Source of the DNA: Microcoleus sp. bin48.metabat.b7b8b9.023
Lineage (GTDB): Bacteria; Cyanobacteriota; Cyanobacteriia; Cyanobacteriales; Microcoleaceae
Reading direction: 5' to 3'
NCBI RefSeq assembly: GCF_013299185.1
Contig: NZ_JAAFKG010000016.1
Location: 1-64,000, forward strand
Length of the DNA stretch: 64,000 bases
Each line of letters begins with the position of its first letter. Position 1 is the stretch's first letter. The notes beneath the pieces were generated by a model. The model searched no databases. It was given only the letters and a program-made list of their open reading frames with translations, and was not told the DNA's origin. This document shows, piece after piece, positions 7,994 through 17,395 of this stretch. Position numbers and translations under genes: made by a program.

Positions 7994-10024
7994 ATGTCAG
8001 TTCTTATTGAAGTAGACCACGTAGATCGCGTATTTAACTTGCCAAATGGCGAGCAATACATCGCTCTCAAAAATATCGAACTTAAAATCAAAAAGGGAGA
8101 ATTTATCACCTTAATCGGACACTCTGGTTGTGGTAAATCTACACTATTAAATATCATCGCCGGACTGGACACAGCAAGTCAGGGCGGGATTACTTTAGAA
8201 GGGCGGGAAGTCCGCGATCCAGGCCCGGATAGAATGGTGGTATTTCAAAATTACTCGCTGCTACCTTGGCTGACTGTTCGCGAAAATATTGCCCTAGCAG
8301 TCGATGAAATTTACAGCGGTAACTCTCAAGCAGACCGGGAGTTGGTAATCGAATACCATATTAAATTGGTGGGACTGGGGGCGGCAGCCAACAAACGTCC
8401 CGGCGAAATTTCTGGGGGGATGAAACAAAGAGTTGCGATCGCCCGTGCCCTCGCTATCCGCCCGAAATTGCTGCTGCTAGACGAACCCTTCGGCGCCCTC
8501 GATGCTTTAACTCGCGGCGGTTTGCAAGACCAATTGATGAACATTTGCGAAGAAAGCAAAGTCACCAGCGTGATGGTAACTCACGACGTAGATGAGGCTT
8601 TGTTGCTGAGCGATCGCATTGTAATGCTCACCAACGGCCCGGAAGCGCAAATCGGACAAATCCTCGAAGTGGACATTCCTCGGCCCCGCAAGCGCATGGA
8701 AGTGGTCAACCATCCGAGTTACTACGCGCTGCGAAACGAAATGGTTTACTTCCTCAACCAGCAAAAACGGGTGAAACAGCGCCGGGCCAAACAACAAGCC
8801 CCATCCGTGGTGATCGCCCGCAACGGCCTGGAAAAAGTCAACCTCGACATCGGCTTTATTCCCCTCACCGACTGCGCGCCCTTAGTCGTAGCCAAAGAGA
8901 AAGGATTCTTCAAAGCCCACGGCTTAGAAGAAGTCACCCTCGTGCGCGAACCTAGCTGGAAAGAAATTGCTAAAGGTATCGGCCAAGGACGACTGGACGC
9001 CGCGCAAATGGTCGCAGGAATGCCGATCGCCATGCTGTTAGGTATGGACGGCGAAGCCCCTGTTCCCGTCAACAGCGCCTTAACCCTGTCCCGCAACGGC
9101 AACTCGATTATTTTCGGGAAACACCTTTACGACGAAGGCATTCGGACATTAAAGGATTTCAAAGCTGCGATCGCCAAGACCCCCGACAAGGTACAAACCT
9201 TGGCCATGGTACACTCCGCCTCCATGCACAATCTGCTGTTCCGCTACTGGCTGGCTGCCGGTGGCATTGACCCCGATCGGGATGTGGCCTTGACCATGAT
9301 TCCGCCCCCGCAGATGGTATCGAATTTAAAAGCAGGCAACATCCAGGGCTATTGTGCCGGCGATCCCTGGAACTCCAAAGCAGTCAACGACGGTACGGGT
9401 TTTGCCATCGCCCGTTCCCTCGATATTCTGCCCGGACACATCGAAAAAGTTCTCGGCGTTAGCGAAGATTGGGCACAGAAATATCCTAAAACCCACGTCG
9501 CCCTCGTCAAAGCGCTTTTGGAAGCCTGCGAATACTGCGACGATCGCCGCAACCGCGAAGAAATCCTAGAATTGATTTGCCAAGAACAATACATCGGTGC
9601 CGATCCAAAAGACATCCGTCCGGGGTTCATCGACCCGTACAACTCCGGTACGGAGGCACAACCCGAAATGCTCTACAATTTCAACCAGTTCTATGTTGAC
9701 AAAACCAATTGTCCAGACCGCCTAGAAATGTTGTGGGTGATGGCGCAGATGGCCCGCTGGGGATTGATTCCGTTCCCGAAAAACTGGGTGGAAGTGGTCG
9801 ATCGAGTTTTGCGGCCCGATGTGTTCGGTCAAGCAGTGCGCGAGTTGGGTTTGCCGGATATTGCTAGAGCTCGCCGGACGATCGAACTATTTGACGGCAC
9901 TGTCTTTAATCTAGACGACCCGATCGACTATCTTCAGAACGTCAAAATCAAGCGCGATCTTCGGATTGAAGAAATCTTAATTGAACAAATAGGCAGTCAG
10001 TGTTCCATCAGACAGCCAGCATAA
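7994..10024 (+). CDS. nrtC: nitrate ABC transporter ATPase with fused NrtA-like domain
   Basis: 676 residues, normal for NrtC. Residues 1 to about 265 are an ABC ATPase: Walker A GHSGCGKST at 42-50, signature SGGMKQRVAIARAL, Walker B LLLLDEPFGALD, then the switch His in VMVTHDVDEA. A basic linker (KRVKQRRAKQQ) leads to an NrtA-like domain from about 285 to 660 containing GFIPLTDCAPLVVA and FRYWLAAGGIDPDRD. In characterised cyanobacteria this C-terminal domain is cytosolic and mediates ammonium-triggered inhibition of uptake. It pairs with NrtD as the heteromeric ATPase. The start ATG and length agree with the family. Confidence 0.95.
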   Translation: MSVLIEVDHVDRVFNLPNGEQYIALKNIELKIKKGEFITLIGHSGCGKSTLLNIIAGLDTASQGGITLEGREVRDPGPDRMVVFQNYSLLPWLTVRENIALAVDEIYSGNSQADRELVIEYHIKLVGLGAAANKRPGEISGGMKQRVAIARALAIRPKLLLLDEPFGALDALTRGGLQDQLMNICEESKVTSVMVTHDVDEALLLSDRIVMLTNGPEAQIGQILEVDIPRPRKRMEVVNHPSYYALRNEMVYFLNQQKRVKQRRAKQQAPSVVIARNGLEKVNLDIGFIPLTDCAPLVVAKEKGFFKAHGLEEVTLVREPSWKEIAKGIGQGRLDAAQMVAGMPIAMLLGMDGEAPVPVNSALTLSRNGNSIIFGKHLYDEGIRTLKDFKAAIAKTPDKVQTLAMVHSASMHNLLFRYWLAAGGIDPDRDVALTMIPPPQMVSNLKAGNIQGYCAGDPWNSKAVNDGTGFAIARSLDILPGHIEKVLGVSEDWAQKYPKTHVALVKALLEACEYCDDRRNREEILELICQEQYIGADPKDIRPGFIDPYNSGTEAQPEMLYNFNQFYVDKTNCPDRLEMLWVMAQMARWGLIPFPKNWVEVVDRVLRPDVFGQAVRELGLPDIARARRTIELFDGTVFNLDDPIDYLQNVKIKRDLRIEEILIEQIGSQCSIRQPA

Positions 10025-10129
10025 TCACCAAATAGGAAGAGGGAGTGAAGAGTAAGGAATCAGGAAACAAGACTCCACATTTCCCGCTTCCTAATTACCT
10101 CTCTTACTAACCCTTAATCCTAAATTCTC

Positions 10130-11779
10130 ATGTCTAATCCCGCAAACCCCCAACCAAATCCTGAAAATATGCAAACTATCAAAGCGCCCCCGGCAACGAA
10201 GATTCAGAGTAAGAAATCAGGCTTTTTGACTATTAAAGATGTATCAAAAGTCTACCCAAACCTGAAAGAACCAGAAAAACCTTTCGTGATTCTCGACGGT
10301 GTGAACCTGACGATTAATGAAGGCGAATTTATTTGTTTGATCGGTCACTCTGGCTGTGGCAAATCAACTTTGCTGAACATGATTGCGGGATTTAACGGGC
10401 CGACAAGCGGAGAAGTTGCTCTCGAAGGTGCGCGGATTACTGAACCGGGCCCCGATCGCATGGTGGTGTTTCAAAACTACTCGCTGCTACCGTGGCTGAC
10501 TGCTACTGAAAACATCCACCTCGGTGTTGAAACTGTTTACGGGGATAAGTCCGCAGAGGAACACGATAAGATCGTCAAAGATAACCTGGAATTAGTGGGG
10601 CTGACAGAAGCTTGCAACAAAAGACCAGGCCAGTTGTCGGGCGGTATGAAACAGCGGGTGGCGATCGCCCGAGCCCTGGCAACTCGTCCCAAACTGCTGA
10701 TTTTGGACGAACCCTTCGGAGCACTAGATCCGATTACCAGGGAAGAGTTGCAGGAAGAATTGCTGAAAATCTGGCGCGAGTACAAAATTACGATCGTCAT
10801 GATTACTCACGATATTGATGAAGCTTTGTTTTTAGCCGATCGCATCGTGATGATGACCAACGGCCCTGCTGCATCAATAGGCGAAGATGTGCACATTCCC
10901 TTCAGCCGTCCCCGCAACCGCACGCGGATTATGGAAGATCCGAAATATTACGAACTCCGCAACTTTGCTTTAGAATTCCTGTTCTCTCGCTACGCCCACC
11001 ACGAAGAGGACACAACGGACTCAGAAATGGCACCCGTCGTCCTGCCATTACCCGCTAGCAAAAAGCCTGGGGCTACTGCTGACAAGCCCATGCCACCGGT
11101 ATCCTTTGTGCCTCACGCTGCACAACCCGTAGAAGCCTCGCCAATCAAAGGTGCCGTCCTGGCAGTCTCGTGGTTGGTAACAATGGCAACTTTAGCTGCT
11201 GTCAATACATCTGCTGTTTCCAGCCAACTCAAGCAAGCTAAGCTAGCAGAAACTACACCGGCACCAACTGCGGCGGCGGTTGTCAGTTCTCCCCCCAGCC
11301 CTGCACCGATCGCAGCCAGCCCTGCACCGATTGCAGCCAGCCCTGCACCAAGTGCTGCTGCAAGTCCTGCATCCATTGCCAGTCCTGCACCGAGTGCTGC
11401 TGCAAGTCCTGCATCCATTGCCAGTCCTGCAACCTCACCCACCAAGGCAGCAAGCAGTGCAGGTTCAGGAATTTCGGACAAAGCTGAACTTGATGCGATC
11501 GGAAATCAGTTGTATGCACGAATTGACGAAAATTGGAAGACAACTCCGACATTTACCCAAAGTTTGACCTATCGAGTCAAAGTGAAACAAAACGGAGATA
11601 TCGTACAGTTCGAGCCAACAAATAAAGCAGCTAAAGATTTCCTCAAAGAAACTCCTCTGCCCGTTTTACAAGCGACCGCCGGTGCCGCAGCAGGCGCTCA
11701 AAAAACTGCTGATTTCCAAGTAACTTTTAGCCCCACCAGCGGCGGCGGTGGCGTATTAGAAGTTAAAACCGCGAAATAG
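10130..11779 (+). CDS. nrtD: nitrate ABC transporter ATPase with membrane/TonB-like C-terminal extension
   Basis: 549 residues, about twice the usual NrtD. Residues 30-290 are a complete ABC ATPase (Walker A GHSGCGKST at 72-80, signature SGGMKQR, Walker B ILDEPFGALD, end motif ELRNFALEFLFSRYAHHED). The extension has a Pro-rich linker (300-335), one hydrophobic segment (340-361), a low-complexity Ala/Pro/Ser tract (about 376-440) built on a 42-bp DNA repeat, and a folded-looking C-terminal domain (449-549) including LYARIDENWKTTPTF and YRVKVKQNGDIVQF. The last domain has a TonB/TolA-C-like look; that is a resemblance, not a proven assignment. The gene lies 105 bp after nrtC. ATPase function is secure; the extension's role is unknown. 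Confidence 0.92.
   Translation: MSNPANPQPNPENMQTIKAPPATKIQSKKSGFLTIKDVSKVYPNLKEPEKPFVILDGVNLTINEGEFICLIGHSGCGKSTLLNMIAGFNGPTSGEVALEGARITEPGPDRMVVFQNYSLLPWLTATENIHLGVETVYGDKSAEEHDKIVKDNLELVGLTEACNKRPGQLSGGMKQRVAIARALATRPKLLILDEPFGALDPITREELQEELLKIWREYKITIVMITHDIDEALFLADRIVMMTNGPAASIGEDVHIPFSRPRNRTRIMEDPKYYELRNFALEFLFSRYAHHEEDTTDSEMAPVVLPLPASKKPGATADKPMPPVSFVPHAAQPVEASPIKGAVLAVSWLVTMATLAAVNTSAVSSQLKQAKLAETTPAPTAAAVVSSPPSPAPIAASPAPIAASPAPSAAASPASIASPAPSAAASPASIASPATSPTKAASSAGSGISDKAELDAIGNQLYARIDENWKTTPTFTQSLTYRVKVKQNGDIVQFEPTNKAAKDFLKETPLPVLQATAGAAAGAQKTADFQVTFSPTSGGGGVLEVKTAK
11351..11431 (+). repeat. 42-bp-period direct repeat inside nrtD
   Basis: A 39-bp segment beginning AGTGCTGCTGCAAG at 11351 recurs exactly at 11393 with a 42-bp period (14 codons), encoding the SAAASPASIASPAP repeats of the linker. 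A shorter repeat (CCAGCCCTGCACCGAT, 11295-11345) precedes it. The reading frame is kept. Confidence 0.85.
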
Positions 11780-12028
11780 GCAACATATTCCCGCACTCAA
11801 TCTGAGATTGGTACGAACAACTATAGCCTTTCTCAGATAGATGAGGCACGCTTAGGGTAATTGGCGATCGGTAATTGGTAATGCGTAATTGGTAATGGGC
11901 TTCTAAGCTTTTAAATCGCCAACTTTTTTCTGATTTCCAATTACCTTTTTCCCGATTACCCTTTTTTCGATTGCCGATTGCCCCAACCATCCGCGAATAT
12001 GGCAAATCGAACTGCCATAACTCAAAAG

Positions 12029-12176
12029 TATTACCCGAAAGAATTGGTTGAAAGCCCGCCCGCCATAGCGGGAGAAATTAAAATCAGACTATTTATTACT
12101 CCAATCCTCTTCCTTCCGAAGAGGGCCCGCACGGGGGCACCGCCCCTACAAACTGTCAACTGTCAACTGTCAAACC
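12029..12176 (+). repeat. dispersed repeat SDR-B with TGTCAAC heptads
   Basis: Copy of the family described at 1224-1370, here in plus orientation: AAGAATTGGTTGAAAGCC, then a CCCGC/GCGGG hairpin, GAGAAATTAAAATCAG, ATTACTCCAATCC, a perfect 7-bp hairpin CCTCTTC/GAAGAGG, and heptads AACTGTC at 12150-12174. It lies in the 640-bp nrtD-tnpB gap, where I see no gene; 11860-11990 holds degenerate GGTAATTGG/ATTACC repeats. Confidence 0.75.
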
Positions 12177-12421
12177 GCCTGCTGTCTGAGTCCTGCAAAC
12201 ATTCCTCCTATCCCCCATCCCTTGGGGGGACAACAGTTAGGTATTAATTCAGTCTGTTTGAGGGGATTGTGAAGCGGAGAAAGTTAGCTACAATCGAGAC
12301 CGATCGCCAGTTTAACTAAGATAGCGGTTAATTTTAAATCAGGGTATTGTAAAACTTCATTGACTTTATAGCCATTAATAGCCATGTATAGTATAGTATA
12401 GTCAAAAATCAGGGCAAAACA

Positions 12422-13669
12422 ATGCAGCTCGTTTCCAAGCAAATTATCGATCGAAACCACTGGCTGTACAAGCAGCTAGATAATTTGTGCTTTCTTTCTA
12501 AGAATCTTTTCAACTATGCTAACTACATAGTCCGACAAAAGTTTATTAGTTCCGGAGAATACCTCGATTATTACAAAATACAGAAAATATGTCAGGGAAA
12601 GACTGACTATCTAGCATTACCAGCCAAAGTATCTCAGCAAGTATTATTGAGATTGCATGAAAGCTGGAAATCTTTTTTTGTAGCTACCCAGGAATATAAG
12701 TTACATCCAGATAAATTCAAAGTCCGACCCAAAATACCCAGATACAAACACAAAATATTAGGCAGAAATGTCCTGACTTACACCGCTCAAGCTATCAGTC
12801 AAGAATGGCTCAAAAAAGGAATCATCAATCTGTCTTTGACTCAGATATTTCTAACGACTAAAGTCAGCCAAGTAAATCAAGTCAGAATCGTTCCAAAAAC
12901 TTACCATTACTCGATAGAGGTAGTTTATGAACCCAAGGCTGTAACTGTTTCATCATCAGGTGTTGAAGGAATAGCAGGAATTGATATTGGCCTGAATAAT
13001 TTAGCGACAATTACATCCAATCAAAACGGGTTTGTTCCGCTGATAATAAATGGCAAACCTCTCAAATCAATCAATGCCTACTATCACAAAAAAAAGGCTG
13101 TGTTGCAGTCAGACTTGAAGGGGGAGAGACAAACATCAATCAAAATTGAACAATTAACTCACAAGCGGAATGTAAAAGTAGATAATTACCTGCACAACGC
13201 TAGTCGATTCATCATCAATCATCTGGCAGCTAACCGAATCGGGACACTGGTGATTGGTAAAAATGATAATTGGAAACAGGGAATAAATCTCGGAAAGCGG
13301 AACAATCAGAATTTCACAGCAATACCTCATGCAAGGTTTATTGAAATGCTAACTTACAAAGCGCAGTTAGTAGGAATAGTTGTGAAACTTATTGAAGAAA
13401 GTTACACTTCAAAGTGTTCTTTCTTAGATAATGAACCTTGTGTTAAGCATTCAGAGTACAAAGGTAAGCGAATTAAGCGAGGTTTGTTTCGTGCTGGTGA
13501 TGGCAGACCGATCAATGCGGATGTGAATGGCAGCGCTAACATTGTCAAAAAAGCATTTCCCAACGCTTTTGCTGAGGGAATACAGGGCGTAGTAGTACGT
13601 CCGGTAAGGGTCACACCTTACAAAATGGTTGCCAGAGGCAATTGTAATATTTGTCTAGAAAACCTGTAA
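12422..13669 (+). CDS. TnpB-family RNA-guided nuclease-like protein (IS200/IS605 OrfB)
   Basis: 415 residues, full length for TnpB. RuvC-I is GIDIG with Asp188; RuvC-III is the NADVNGSANI motif with Asp367. The canonical RuvC-II EDL glutamate is absent: the equivalent segment reads TLVIGKNDNWKQG (about 275-287). An acidic pair, Glu325-Glu326, occurs just before YTSKC, as in TnpB subfamilies described as having rearranged RuvC-II sites. The four-Cys zinc finger is also non-standard (Cys332, Cys340, Cys408, Cys411). No tnpA is present. The gene sits in the same orientation between nrtD and narB. Nuclease activity cannot be assumed; it may be a rearranged active enzyme, a decayed element or an exapted factor. 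Confidence 0.9.
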   Translation: MQLVSKQIIDRNHWLYKQLDNLCFLSKNLFNYANYIVRQKFISSGEYLDYYKIQKICQGKTDYLALPAKVSQQVLLRLHESWKSFFVATQEYKLHPDKFKVRPKIPRYKHKILGRNVLTYTAQAISQEWLKKGIINLSLTQIFLTTKVSQVNQVRIVPKTYHYSIEVVYEPKAVTVSSSGVEGIAGIDIGLNNLATITSNQNGFVPLIINGKPLKSINAYYHKKKAVLQSDLKGERQTSIKIEQLTHKRNVKVDNYLHNASRFIINHLAANRIGTLVIGKNDNWKQGINLGKRNNQNFTAIPHARFIEMLTYKAQLVGIVVKLIEESYTSKCSFLDNEPCVKHSEYKGKRIKRGLFRAGDGRPINADVNGSANIVKKAFPNAFAEGIQGVVVRPVRVTPYKMVARGNCNICLENL

Positions 13670-13729
13670 CTATTTTCCGCTTGTGTAAAGCATTTTTGCG
13701 ATAATTTAGTAATTATTGATACATTATTT

Positions 13730-13750
13730 GTCGGAGTCCTCAGTTCCGAC
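13730..13750 (+). other. hairpin downstream of tnpB (candidate element end / guide-RNA 3' region)
   Basis: GTCGGA at 13730-13735 pairs with TCCGAC at 13745-13750 around a 9-nt loop, 60 bp after the tnpB stop. IS200/IS605 elements carry subterminal hairpins at their ends, and TnpB guide RNAs come from the 3' end of the gene and the right end. This is the best right-end candidate; the left end is not evident (only TATAG repeats at about 12386-12402). Confidence 0.4.
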
Positions 13751-13810
13751 TATAATAACGAGTTACGAATTATCCATGAGCTTTCAAAAATTAGCATCTA
13801 AAATCACCAG

Positions 13811-15982
13811 ATGGAAACTATAAAAACTCTTTGCCCTTACTGCGGTGTAGGTTGCGGTCTAGAAGTTGTTCCCGACAAAAAACAAACTTGGAAAGTGCGG
13901 GGCGATCGCAATCACCCATCGAGTCAGGGCATGGTTTGTATCAAGGGAGCAACGGTAACAGAGTCCATTCGCAGCGATCGGCTACTTTATCCGATGATGC
14001 GAGATTCTCTCGACCAACCGTTCCGCCGCGCTAGCTGGGACGAAGCTCTCGATGCCATTGTCAACCGCATCAAAACAATTCGCAGCACCAGCGGCCCGGA
14101 CGCTATGTGCGTTTACGGTTCAGGTCAATTCGCTACAGAAGATTATTATGTTGCCCAGAAACTCATGAAAGGTTGTCTGGGCACTAATAATTTTGATGCG
14201 AATTCTCGTTTGTGTATGTCTTCAGCGGTTTCGGGATACGTTCAAAGTTTTGGTTCGGACGGGCCGCCTTGCTGTTACGACGATTTAGAATTAACAGATT
14301 GCGCTTTTATTATCGGGAGCAATACAGCGGAATGCCATCCAATTGTATTCAATCGATTAGTAAAGTACCACAAAAAGCATCCCGATGTCAAGATGGTTGT
14401 GGTAGATCCGAGGCGGACTCCGACTGCTGAAGCAGCAGATTTGCACTTAGCAATTAAACCGGGTACGGATATAGATTTGCTCAATGGAATTGCATATTTG
14501 CTGTTGCGGAGGCAAGCAATAGATCCTGAGTTTATTCAAGAATGCACGGCAAATTTTTCAGCTTTTGCTGAAGTTGTCAGCAGCTACACGCCGGAGTTTG
14601 TAGCCTCGCGCTGCGGCATTACTGTCAGCGAGTTAGAAACTGCTGCCAACTATTGGGAACAGTCACAACGGGTTTTGTCTCTGTGGTCGATGGGAATTAA
14701 CCAGTCCTCCGAAGGCACGGCAAAGGTGCGATCGCTAATTAATTTGCACTTGATGACTGGTCAAATCGGCAAACCGGGATCTGGCCCGTTTTCCCTCACA
14801 GGCCAGCCAAACGCGATGGGAGGCCGGGAAGCTGGAGGACTTTCTCACTTACTTCCAGGCTACCGCTTTGTCAAAAATGACGAACACAGAACCCAAGTCG
14901 AGGAGTTTTGGGGAATCGCACCCGGAACCATTTCGCCGAATCCAGGCCGCAATGCTTGGGAGATGATTACCGGCTTAGAAACGGGTGATGTTGAGTTGCT
15001 GTGGATTGCCGCAACTAATCCGGTGGTGAGTATGCCGGATTTAGAACGGACAAAAGCTGCTTTGTTGCGATCGCCCTTTACTATTTATCAAGAAGCATAC
15101 TATCCCACCGAAACCTCAGCCTACGCTCACATCCTGCTGCCGGCAACCCAGTGGAGCGAAAAAACCGGAGTGATGACGAATTCCGAACGCCGCGTGACGT
15201 TTTGTCCCGGTTTCGATCCGCCATCCGGCGAAGCGCGCGACGACTGGAAGATTTTTGCAGAAGTCGGCCGCCGGTTGGGTTTTGCCGAACACTTTGCTTT
15301 CGACAGCAGCGCCGATATATACAAAGAATACGTGCAGTTGACACGCGATCGTCCCTGCGACGTAACAGGCCTCAGCCATGAATATTTGCGCCTTCAAGGC
15401 CCCCAACAGTGGCCCTGTCCCGAAAATCAGCCTCCCCATCCAGCGACTGAAGCTAAACGGCTGTATACTGACAGGCGTTTTCACACTCCTGACGGGCGGG
15501 CGAGATTTTCGGCCTATCACTCCCGGGGACTAGCAGAACCACCAGATCCCGACTATCCGTTTGTGTTGACAACGGGAAGACTTTACGGACACTGGCATAC
15601 GATGACGCGCACGGGGAGAACAGAGAAAATTAATAAATTGCACCCAGATCCGTTTTTGGAAATTCACCCGCGCGATGCTGCTAAATTGCAAATTAAGGAG
15701 GGGGATTTGCTAGAAGTTCGATCGCGCCGCGGTAAGGCTCAGTTTCCCGCAAAAGTCACCAAGGCGATCGCCCCTGGTACGCTATTTGTACCGATGCACT
15801 GGGGTTCTCTGTGGGCAGAAAGTGCTGAAGCCAATGCCATGACTCATGCTGCAAGTTGTCCAGATTCCAAACAGCCCGAGTTAAAAGCTTGTGCGGTGCA
15901 GTTAGTGCTGATTGGGGCAGAAGTGGCCGCAGAAGTTGGGGAGTTTAATTGGGCAAAATCCACCGTCACGGTCAATTCTTGA
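13811..15982 (+). CDS. narB: ferredoxin-dependent assimilatory nitrate reductase
   Basis: 723 residues, the normal cyanobacterial NarB length. NarB reduces nitrate to nitrite with a bis-molybdopterin guanine dinucleotide cofactor and one [4Fe-4S] cluster. The N-terminal cluster ligands are Cys8, Cys11, Cys15 and Cys43. A cysteine in NSRLCMSSA is the likely Mo ligand, and the C-terminal molybdopterin-dinucleotide-binding domain contains [17 protein letters not shown]. There is no signal peptide, as expected for a cytosolic enzyme. In other cyanobacteria narB follows nrtD directly; here 2.03 kb with tnpB and repeats intervene. The 141 bp upstream contain no evident NtcA box, so narB may rely on read-through. 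Confidence 0.96.
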   Translation: METIKTLCPYCGVGCGLEVVPDKKQTWKVRGDRNHPSSQGMVCIKGATVTESIRSDRLLYPMMRDSLDQPFRRASWDEALDAIVNRIKTIRSTSGPDAMCVYGSGQFATEDYYVAQKLMKGCLGTNNFDANSRLCMSSAVSGYVQSFGSDGPPCCYDDLELTDCAFIIGSNTAECHPIVFNRLVKYHKKHPDVKMVVVDPRRTPTAEAADLHLAIKPGTDIDLLNGIAYLLLRRQAIDPEFIQECTANFSAFAEVVSSYTPEFVASRCGITVSELETAANYWEQSQRVLSLWSMGINQSSEGTAKVRSLINLHLMTGQIGKPGSGPFSLTGQPNAMGGREAGGLSHLLPGYRFVKNDEHRTQVEEFWGIAPGTISPNPGRNAWEMITGLETGDVELLWIAATNPVVSMPDLERTKAALLRSPFTIYQEAYYPTETSAYAHILLPATQWSEKTGVMTNSERRVTFCPGFDPPSGEARDDWKIFAEVGRRLGFAEHFAFDSSADIYKEYVQLTRDRPCDVTGLSHEYLRLQGPQQWPCPENQPPHPATEAKRLYTDRRFHTPDGRARFSAYHSRGLAEPPDPDYPFVLTTGRLYGHWHTMTRTGRTEKINKLHPDPFLEIHPRDAAKLQIKEGDLLEVRSRRGKAQFPAKVTKAIAPGTLFVPMHWGSLWAESAEANAMTHAASCPDSKQPELKACAVQLVLIGAEVAAEVGEFNWAKSTVTVNS

Positions 15983-16296
15983 GTTGCCGTCCAACTTTAC
16001 CTTGGTTTCTTGCCACAGACTCAAATAAAATTCTAGTTTTATTGTCAATAAACCCAGTTTCTTAGCTATGGCTGAGGCACAATCGCAGGGTACTCTACAG
16101 CAATCAAGACCTTTGTCAGTCGATTTTCTATTTTTCGATTTTCCATTTTTCGATTTACTCCACAGATGCAATCTGGGAGTTGGAACTTTGGCGTTGGCCG
16201 TTCGCTTGTCGAAGGGTCTCAAATTTTGGGATCTCCACGACTTAAGTCCGAGGCTTGTACCTGTTTTTGGGAAAGGTTATCGAGTAATTTTGAGTT

Positions 16297-16440
16297 ATTA
16301 CCAGAAAGAATTGGTTGAAAGCCCCAAGTCTTTGAGGGAGAAATTAAAATCAGACTATTCATTACTCCAATCCTCGGACTTCCAGGTAGAGGTCGCTATC
16401 AAACTGTCAAGCGGTCAACAGTCAACAGTCAACTGTTGAA
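16297..16440 (+). repeat. dispersed repeat SDR-C
   Basis: Plus-orientation copy: ACCAGAAAGAATTGG, TTGAAAGCCCCAAGTC, GAGGGAGAAATTAAAATCAG, ATTCATTACTCCAATCC, AGGTAGAGGTCGC, then degenerate heptads (CAACAGT). The surrounding gap 15983-16731 has no convincing gene; 16520-16583 holds tandem TTCCTGATTCC units. Confidence 0.8.
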
Positions 16441-16731
16441 GCACCCGACAAGCTGCGTTCTCCCGCAGAGTTCGCGAATCAAGAAAATTAAATTTATTTT
16501 TTCTAGTTTTTCCTGCTTTATTCGGGGTTTTTCCTGATTCCTTGTTCCTGATTCCTGATTCCTGATTCCTGATTCCTGATTTTTTGTCGATCGAGCGGAT
16601 CGGAAAAATTGCAGTTTGCACCTATAGGTGCTATGCTATTTTTATAAGGCTTTATTTTCGGCAGTACAGTTCGTTCGATCGGCGTTCCTCCGGATTTAAA
16701 TCTCTACAACCTCGATTCTGGAGAATGTTCA

Positions 16732-17037
16732 ATGTCAATCTATGTCGGCAATTTATCCTACGAAGTAACGCAGGAGCACCTCAACCAAACTTTTGGAGAG
16801 TACGGCACAGTAAAGCGCGTTCAATTGCCTGCTGACCGCGAAACAGGTCGGATGCGCGGTTTCGCTTTCGTAGAAATGTCTACTGAAGCAGAAGAAGCAG
16901 CAGCCATTGAGGCTCTTGACGGTGCTGAGTGGATGGGTCGCGACCTCAAAGTCAACAAGGCAAAACCCCGCGAAGAGCGCGGTTCTTCCAACAGCGGCAA
17001 CTGGGGCAACAACGACCGCTCTTCTCGCCGCTACTAA
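16732..17037 (+). CDS. RRM RNA-binding protein (cyanobacterial Rbp type)
   Basis: 101 residues. A single RRM fold with RNP2 IYVGNL at residues 3-8 and RNP1 RGFAFVEM at 42-49, followed by a short Gly/Asn/Ser/Arg-rich tail (SSNSGNWGNNDRSSRRY). Cyanobacterial Rbp proteins bind RNA in the cytosol; several are cold-induced, and some take part in mRNA localisation near thylakoids. The 5' region from about 16600 is gene-free and could be a regulated leader, as is common for this family. A strong terminator follows at 17155. The gene is monocistronic. Confidence 0.93.
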   Translation: MSIYVGNLSYEVTQEHLNQTFGEYGTVKRVQLPADRETGRMRGFAFVEMSTEAEEAAAIEALDGAEWMGRDLKVNKAKPREERGSSNSGNWGNNDRSSRRY

Positions 17038-17154
17038 ACCACCCAAGCTAAATTTTTAGCTTGACCGTGTGTTCGACAGGGCGAAAATGCAGTCAACAAT
17101 CCTTATCTGTTGAGAATAAGTAGTTGATTGTGCGATCGTACCGCGTCTAAAAGT

Positions 17155-17193
17155 CCTCAAACTCTTGATAAGCTAGAGTTTGAGGCTTTTTTA
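17155..17193 (+). terminator. intrinsic terminator after the RRM gene
   Basis: An 11-bp perfect stem, CCTCAAACTCT at 17155-17165 pairing with AGAGTTTGAGG at 17175-17185, followed by CTTTTTTATT. It lies 118 bp beyond the RRM stop codon on the same strand. The rest of 17194-17395 shows no gene. Confidence 0.85.
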
Positions 17194-17395
17194 TTGGCAA
17201 GATTTCTGAATCGGGAAATGGACTGCGTGCGATCGATTTCGGAGCTGACCCGAAAACCTGTAAAATAATGACCGACAGAAAAAATAACCTTCCTCAGACT
17301 CCGGTTTTCCGAGGGAAACAAGCAATCACAGAGTTTCGGGATTGCCAAGTGTACCGAAGAATGACAGAATGATCGACGATCGCTAAATCACGGGT

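Noticed and set aside
11978-12247. 89-codon frame in the nrtD-tnpB gap.
   Set aside because: Most of it translates the SDR-B repeat and heptads; not a gene.
16068-16439. 123-codon frame between narB and the RRM gene.
   Set aside because: Its second half is simply the dispersed SDR repeat with heptads; the first half has no recognisable features.
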